Positions 46,951 through 51,506 of a stretch of DNA of 51,506 nt are shown in pieces. Each line of letters opens with the position of its first letter. Position 1 is the first letter of the stretch. Both the position numbers and the translations under genes were made by a program. The DNA is from Nostoc sp. NMS7 (lineage in GTDB: Bacteria > Cyanobacteriota > Cyanobacteriia > Cyanobacteriales > Nostocaceae), in the NCBI RefSeq assembly GCF_017115085.1, contig NZ_JABXKJ010000249.1, positions 99,475 through 150,980 of the forward strand, read 5' to 3'. The notes beneath the pieces were generated by a model, which had not been told where the DNA came from, made no database searches, and saw nothing but the letters and a program-made list of their open reading frames with translations.

Positions 46951-47024
46951 AGCCTCCAGGCTGGGAATGTATTCCCAGAGGTTCTACCTCTGGTCAAGAA
47001 AAAGGACGCGGAGCCTCCAGGCTC
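46951..47024. repeat. Cluster of short perfect hairpins (cyanobacterial intergenic repeat)
   Basis: Four palindromes follow or overlap one another: 46951-46962 (agcctccaggct), 46961-46978 (CTGGGAAT, GT loop), 46975-46993 (CCAGAGGT, TCT loop) and 47011-47024 (gagcctccaggctc). The first and last share the core agcctccaggct. The sequence type (aggctgggaa...cagaggttctacctctgg) recurs between genes in Nostocales. Confidence 0.7.
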
Positions 47025-47380
47025 TTAACCAGTCAGGGCAAGGGCTGTATTTTAACTTAGTGCCATTCATCAGTGAGGGATTGGGGATTGAGAAGAGATC
47101 AGAAAGTGAATTTTTCAATAATTCCCTTTTGTCCTCCATGTCCCCCCAATGGCCAGTACCTAGTTCCTAGTCCCCAGTAACCTTTTCGGTAACAAGGCAA
47201 AGCTGCACGCAAGTGACTTTGACAAAGCAGATTTAAGTTGATCTAACGATACCACTTTGTTGACAAATAATATCAAAGCTAAAACGGTATCTTTATTCTT
47301 TTTTCAAAAATGGGAAAGTTGTTGCTGGGGTCATACTTTATAACTGCTGAAATACTTACTGTATATGATTTTAGCAGCTA

Positions 47381-47399
47381 TTGTTACATTTTGTGACAA
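47381..47399. promoter_or_regulatory. Near-palindromic possible operator
   Basis: ttgttaca-ttt-tgtgacaa has 8-bp arms with one mismatch, about 200 bp upstream of the receptor start. The dyad and size suit a dimeric repressor site, but I cannot name the regulator and it could be chance. Confidence 0.3.
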
Positions 47400-47495
47400 A
47401 TCCGCGATTAACCTCTTACGATGGGGAACCCGTTCAACGCAGTTCCTCACTAGTCCATAAATAAGATAATCTCAACAATTGGATGGATGATTTTT

Positions 47496-47511
47496 TGATT
47501 AATTATTTTCA
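47496..47511. promoter_or_regulatory. Fur-like site upstream of the receptor gene
   Basis: tgattaattattttca matches TGATAATNATTATCA at 10 of 14 positions ungapped (47497-47511), better with one inserted base. It lies about 90 bp before the receptor start, a usual place for iron repression of TonB-dependent receptors. The AT-rich background makes chance matches likely. Confidence 0.35.
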
Positions 47512-47603
47512 ATAGGCTTGCTAAATTACTGTAAATAGTTTTCAATAATTTTCTAAGGGTTCGCGCAATTAATTACAGTCTGATGGATCTGAAGAGAAAA
47601 ATA

Positions 47604-50327
47604 ATGAAGTTAGAGTGGCTTGTTTCCAGTATATTACTGACGTGTTCAATGGTTGCATTCGGCACAAATCCCACTAGAAGCGAAGAAATATCAACAAAGG
47701 AATTTCAAAAGCAAACACCAGATAGTACTACCACAAGTTATTCTCAACAAGTATTTCTGTCGAACAGAGTACAGCCCGTGAAATCGACAGCAGAGATTCG
47801 GCAAATCCCTAAGATAGAACGTCCGATTCCCAACGCCCAAATACTTGTGCAGACACCAACACCGACAACACCGGCTCAAAAGATTGTGCAAGTTACCGGA
47901 GTTAAAGCTAATCCCACTAACAAAGGTGTCGAGGTAATTTTACAAACTTCCCTTGGGGAACAGTTGCAAATCACAAATCGTAGTGCAGTTAATAGCTTTA
48001 TTGTTGATATTCCTAACGCGCAACTACGTTTACCCGGTGGCGAGGCATTTACATTTCGCTCAGACAAACCAATTGCAGGTATTACTGGGATAACAGTCAC
48101 TAATTTTGATGCCAATACTATCCGCGTGACAGTGACGGGTGAAGCGGGTGTCCCAACTGTTGAGTTGTTTGACAGTCCGAATGAGGGGTTGATTTTTAGT
48201 GTTGCGAGTGCGGCTGCTTCTAGCCAAGCATCAGCACAACCAACACCTCAACCAAATCAGCCAGCAAGTCAGACACAGCCAAATAAACCATCAGATGAGC
48301 CAATTGAATTGGTAGTGACGGGTGAACAAGATGGATATCGTGTAGAAGATTCCTCAACTCCTACCAAGACTGACACTCCTCTGCGCGATATTCCCCAGTC
48401 GATTCAAGTTATCCCTCGACAGTTGATTGAAGAACAACAGATAACCCGCGTCAGTGATGCGTTAAGAAACGTCAGTGGTATCCAAGAACCGGCTGCTACG
48501 ACCCGTAATGTATTCGATGTACCGATCATCCGAGGCTTTACCCCTAACAGTGATGCTATTTTGAGGGATGGTCTGAGTGAAAGAACAAGTAGCCGTATTC
48601 CTTCTGAGACTGCCAACCTAGAGCGTATTGAAGTTCTCAAAGGGCCTGCTTCGGTTCTGTACGGTCAAGGTTCCCTCGGAGGCACTGTCAATTTAGTCAC
48701 AAAACAGCCCCTAAGTTCGCCTTACTACTCAGTGGAAGCTTCAGTTGGCAGTTTTGATTTTTATCGGAGTTCTTTAGACTTATCTGGGCCATTAACTTCG
48801 GATAAAAAACTGCTATATCGCCTGAACGCAGCTGCGGAAACTTCAGCAAGTTTCGTCGATTTTTTTGAAAGACAGCGTTACTTTGTTTCACCCGTCTTAA
48901 CGTGGCAAATTGATCAGAATACAAAGATATCATTTGAATCTGAATACTTAGCAACTCAGCAACCAGATGATTCAGGTTTGCCAGCTAGAGGGACTGTGCT
49001 TTCTAATCCGAATGGTCAAATTCCCCGGAATCGCAATATTGGAGAACCTTTTGATGTCTCCGAGTCAGGGGATAACCGTAATGTCTTGCGAGTTGGTTAT
49101 AATTTGGAGCATCGCTTTAGCGAAGATTGGCAAGTGCGAAATGCTTTTCAAGCTTCGCTTTTGACCTACCCCAATAATCGGATATATATCCTTCCCACCT
49201 CTCTGTCAGATGATGGCCGCTTATTGTCAAGAACTGTGAGAACGTTCCCAGCAGGAGGCTACGATAACACTTACTCTTTAGATAATTACGTTGTTGGCAA
49301 GTTTAAGACGGGCAGCATTCAGCACCAAATAGTAGCTGGCTTTAGTTTATCTAGGGAGGCTGCTGGGGGTCAACAAATTAATCGTTCCATTGCGCCACTT
49401 GATTTGTTCAACCCAGTATATACTCAGACGCTAGGAGCAATTATTGGGGACCCATCTAATGATGAAACGACATCGGACTCGTTAGGCTTTTATCTTCAAG
49501 ACCAAATCGCGCTCTTCAATAATCTCAAGTTACTGCTAGGCGGTCGTTTCGATATTGTTAATCAAACATATAAAGACTTTATAGACTCGTCGAATAATGA
49601 TTTTCAACAAAACGAAGCCTTCAGTCCTCGCGTTGGGATTGTGTATCAGCCCATCCCCGCAATTTCGCTCTACGCCAGCTATAGCCGCTCATTTCAACAA
49701 GTTATTGGTACAACCTTTGATAAAAGTTTATTCCAGCCAGAAAAAGGCACTCAATATGAGGTAGGTATCAAGACAGATTTGAGTGATAAAGTCTCGGCAA
49801 CACTAGCGTTTTACAATCTGACTCGTTCTAACGTGCTGACTGACGATCCAGACAATCCTGGCTATTCCATTCAAACAGGCGAGCAAAAAAGTCAAGGAAT
49901 TGAACTAAATATTGGTGGAGAAATTTTGCCCGGATTGAGCATTATTGGGGGCTATGCCTACACTGATGCTAGCGTCACAAAAGATACCGACTCTGAGCTT
50001 GTTGGCAACATCCTGAATAATGTACCGAAACACGCCTTTACCTTGTGGACGACCTATAAAATTTCTCAAGGTGACTTGCAGGGTTTAGGGTTTGGTTTAG
50101 GACTATACTACGTTGGCGATCGTCAGGGAGACTTGGCAAATACGTTCGAGTTACCCAGCTATTTACGCACTGATGCTGCTGTTTTTTATAAGCGAAATAA
50201 TTTCCGAGTAGCGCTCAACATTAGAAATCTGTTCGATATTGATTATTATGCATCAGCTCAACGTGACCTCAGCGTTTATCCAGGAGATCCCCTGACGGTA
50301 CAAGGAACGGTTTCCTGGGAGTTCTGA
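47604..50327 (+). CDS. TonB-dependent siderophore receptor with N-terminal AMIN-type domain
   Basis: About 907 residues. I use the ATG at 47604 because a signal peptide (MKLEWLVSSILLTCSMVAFG) begins there and the purine-rich GAAGAGA precedes it; an in-frame ATG at 47583 has no ribosome site. After a low-complexity stretch comes an AMIN-type domain (VTGVKANPTNKGVEVILQTS to about residue 200), common in cyanobacterial receptors, and a PQPNQP-rich linker. The plug follows (DTPLRDIPQSIQVIPRQLI, RIEVLKGPASVLYGQGSLGG), then the 22-strand-type barrel ending VQGTVSWEF with the terminal Phe of outer-membrane proteins. It should import the ferric siderophore. It probably forms an operon with the PepSY gene 31 bp downstream. 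Confidence 0.94.
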   Translation: MKLEWLVSSILLTCSMVAFGTNPTRSEEISTKEFQKQTPDSTTTSYSQQVFLSNRVQPVKSTAEIRQIPKIERPIPNAQILVQTPTPTTPAQKIVQVTGVKANPTNKGVEVILQTSLGEQLQITNRSAVNSFIVDIPNAQLRLPGGEAFTFRSDKPIAGITGITVTNFDANTIRVTVTGEAGVPTVELFDSPNEGLIFSVASAAASSQASAQPTPQPNQPASQTQPNKPSDEPIELVVTGEQDGYRVEDSSTPTKTDTPLRDIPQSIQVIPRQLIEEQQITRVSDALRNVSGIQEPAATTRNVFDVPIIRGFTPNSDAILRDGLSERTSSRIPSETANLERIEVLKGPASVLYGQGSLGGTVNLVTKQPLSSPYYSVEASVGSFDFYRSSLDLSGPLTSDKKLLYRLNAAAETSASFVDFFERQRYFVSPVLTWQIDQNTKISFESEYLATQQPDDSGLPARGTVLSNPNGQIPRNRNIGEPFDVSESGDNRNVLRVGYNLEHRFSEDWQVRNAFQASLLTYPNNRIYILPTSLSDDGRLLSRTVRTFPAGGYDNTYSLDNYVVGKFKTGSIQHQIVAGFSLSREAAGGQQINRSIAPLDLFNPVYTQTLGAIIGDPSNDETTSDSLGFYLQDQIALFNNLKLLLGGRFDIVNQTYKDFIDSSNNDFQQNEAFSPRVGIVYQPIPAISLYASYSRSFQQVIGTTFDKSLFQPEKGTQYEVGIKTDLSDKVSATLAFYNLTRSNVLTDDPDNPGYSIQTGEQKSQGIELNIGGEILPGLSIIGGYAYTDASVTKDTDSELVGNILNNVPKHAFTLWTTYKISQGDLQGLGFGLGLYYVGDRQGDLANTFELPSYLRTDAAVFYKRNNFRVALNIRNLFDIDYYASAQRDLSVYPGDPLTVQGTVSWEF

Positions 50328-50358
50328 TCATATCAGGAATAGTGTGGGAGCATTTTCT

Positions 50359-51480
50359 ATGAGGTCACTCAAATTACGTCAGATTGCTTTTCAGCTACAC
50401 CGTTACATCGGTCTAGCTGTAGGACTGCTACTTGTGATTGTAGGCTTAACAGGTAGTCTGCTGGTGTTTGCAGATGAAATCGACCTCTTCCTACTCTCTC
50501 AGCAGATTGGACAGGTAATTCCCCAAGGGCAACGTGTTTCCATTGAGTCAGAGTTATATACTGTGGAGGCGGCTTATAAAGATCGGCCAGAGTTTCAAGC
50601 TATTGTGATTCGCACCCCATTAGCAGCAAATGCCCCACATCAAGTTTTGCTCAGATCCCCTAAAGGAGAAATTACAGAGGTCAATGTTAATCCCTATACG
50701 GGTGCGATTATGGGCAGTCGCATCCGCGATCACACTTTCAGGACTTTGATCACAAAATTACATGAGCAACTCCTAGCTGGCGAAATCGGAGGGCTAATTC
50801 TAGGCATAGTGGGTCTACTTTCATTCCTCCTCAGTATTACAGGGATATTGCTGTGGCCTGGTTGGAAAAAGCTGATACCTGGTTTCAAAATCAAGTTGAA
50901 GGCACATCCAAAGCGAGTGAATTTTGATATTCATAAAGTCATAGGTATTATCGCAGCCATCTTCCTGGGATTAACAGGTTTTACTGGATTCTGTTGGAAT
51001 TTCGAGCATCTCACACAACCGATCATTTATGCACTTACCTTAACTCCCAATCCACCTGATCCCGTTTCTCAACCTTTGCCTAGTCGGACACCATTGCAGC
51101 TTGGACAGATTATCGAGAAAGCTGATGCGGCTCTACCAGATGGTCTGACTACTTTTATTATCTTGCCCACGACCCCAGAGGCAACTTTTAATATAGCTAA
51201 GAAATTACCCCATGAAGCAGAATCTTTTGGTCGCAGTCGTTTATGGCTGGATCAGTATACAGGTGATCTGGTGCAAGTAAAAAATACATTGGAGCTATCT
51301 CTTGGCGACCAAATTTTTGACTCCTTTACACCATTGCACTTTGGTACTTTTGGCGGATTACCAACGCGCATTCTCTACGTCTTCGTTGGACTTACACCAC
51401 TGATTTTGTTCATCACTAGCCTTGTGATGTATCGCTACCGCTATCAGGGCAAACCAGGGCGAACGCATCTTAATTGCTAA
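50359..51480 (+). CDS. PepSY-associated membrane protein (PiuB/iron-uptake reductase-like)
   Basis: 373 residues from the ATG at 50359, which has GGGAG eight bases upstream; the in-frame GTG at 50344 overlaps that site and is less likely. Four membrane segments are visible: HRYIGLAVGLLLVIVGLTG, GLILGIVGLLSFLLSITGIL, KVIGIIAAIFLGLTGFTGF and ILYVFVGLTPLILFITSLVM. Two periplasmic PepSY-like stretches lie between them, with membrane-edge histidines (HRYIG, DIHKVIG) that could bind haem. The family sits beside TonB-dependent receptors and some members reduce ferric siderophores to release iron. The gap to the receptor gene is short, so they are probably co-transcribed. Confidence 0.88.
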   Translation: MRSLKLRQIAFQLHRYIGLAVGLLLVIVGLTGSLLVFADEIDLFLLSQQIGQVIPQGQRVSIESELYTVEAAYKDRPEFQAIVIRTPLAANAPHQVLLRSPKGEITEVNVNPYTGAIMGSRIRDHTFRTLITKLHEQLLAGEIGGLILGIVGLLSFLLSITGILLWPGWKKLIPGFKIKLKAHPKRVNFDIHKVIGIIAAIFLGLTGFTGFCWNFEHLTQPIIYALTLTPNPPDPVSQPLPSRTPLQLGQIIEKADAALPDGLTTFIILPTTPEATFNIAKKLPHEAESFGRSRLWLDQYTGDLVQVKNTLELSLGDQIFDSFTPLHFGTFGGLPTRILYVFVGLTPLILFITSLVMYRYRYQGKPGRTHLNC

Positions 51481-51506
51481 TAAGAATTGGGAAGCAAATT
51501 CAAATA

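Larger units (their letters stand above)
46846..47603. other. Divergent intergenic region between acylase and TonB-dependent receptor
   Basis: About 760 bp without a supportable gene. Nearest the acylase is a cluster of small hairpins (46951-47024). Nearer the receptor are a near-palindrome (47381-47399) and a Fur-like site (47496-47511). The remainder shows nothing I recognise. Confidence 0.6.

Noticed and set aside
1..51506. CRISPR arrays, tRNA/rRNA genes, transposase genes, prophage
   Set aside because: No regularly spaced direct repeats, cloverleaf-like sequences or transposase motifs were seen. The only mobile traces are short non-coding repeats.

Overview
The window is most likely from a filamentous, nostocalean-type cyanobacterium. 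The DNA is AT-rich, the HIP1 octamer GCGATCGC recurs throughout, small palindromic dispersed repeats typical of Nostocales sit between and even inside genes, and the outer-membrane receptor carries the N-terminal AMIN-type domain usual in cyanobacteria. All family and specificity calls were read by eye; nothing was searched.

Positions 1-44036 are one co-directional (minus strand) hybrid NRPS/PKS locus that runs off the left edge. In transcription order it encodes: FAAL-ACP-C-A(N-methyltransferase)-PCP (37407-44036); a PKS module KS-AT-KR-ACP (32702-37333); a free-standing C domain (31073-32632); a SyrP/TauD-type hydroxylase (30025-31035); a degenerate C ('interface-like')-A(Asp)-PCP-E protein (25362-30011); a second free-standing C domain (23959-25365); a cupin_8/JmjC-like oxygenase (22967-23851); an EctB-type diaminobutyrate aminotransferase (21575-22831); half-C-A(Dab-like)-PCP (18740-21523); a PKS module with a damaged KR (14081-18709); a luciferase-like monooxygenase (12818-13882); C-A(beta-Ala)-PCP (9282-12758); a PanP-like aspartate decarboxylase (7425-9068); a PKS module (2690-7351); and a further PKS module cut by the window edge (1-2660).

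The genes explain one another. The A-domain pocket residues read DLTKIGHVG (Asp), DIWEMVADD (close to 2,4-diaminobutyrate codes) and VDWVISLAD (beta-alanine). The locus also encodes the hydroxylase for Asp, the aminotransferase that makes diaminobutyrate and a decarboxylase that makes beta-alanine. The predicted product is an acylated peptide-polyketide containing D-configured beta-hydroxyaspartate, an Fe(III) ligand. This recalls the cyanobacterial beta-hydroxyaspartate lipopeptide siderophores (cyanochelin type), but with an unusual Dab/beta-Ala/polyketide backbone. Protein termini fall into three apparent docking classes that reproduce the gene order.

Positions 44037-51506 hold a secreted penicillin-acylase-family hydrolase (minus strand) and, divergently, a TonB-dependent siderophore receptor followed by a PepSY-type membrane protein. 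These fit maturation, uptake and possibly reductive release of the siderophore. Fur-like sites can be seen upstream of both the synthetase operon and the receptor.

Structural oddities are: an apparently identical 1,064-bp AT-domain duplication in the two leftmost PKS genes; in-frame small dispersed repeats inside three A domains; and a pair of MITE-like elements bracketing the monooxygenase/beta-Ala NRPS gene pair.
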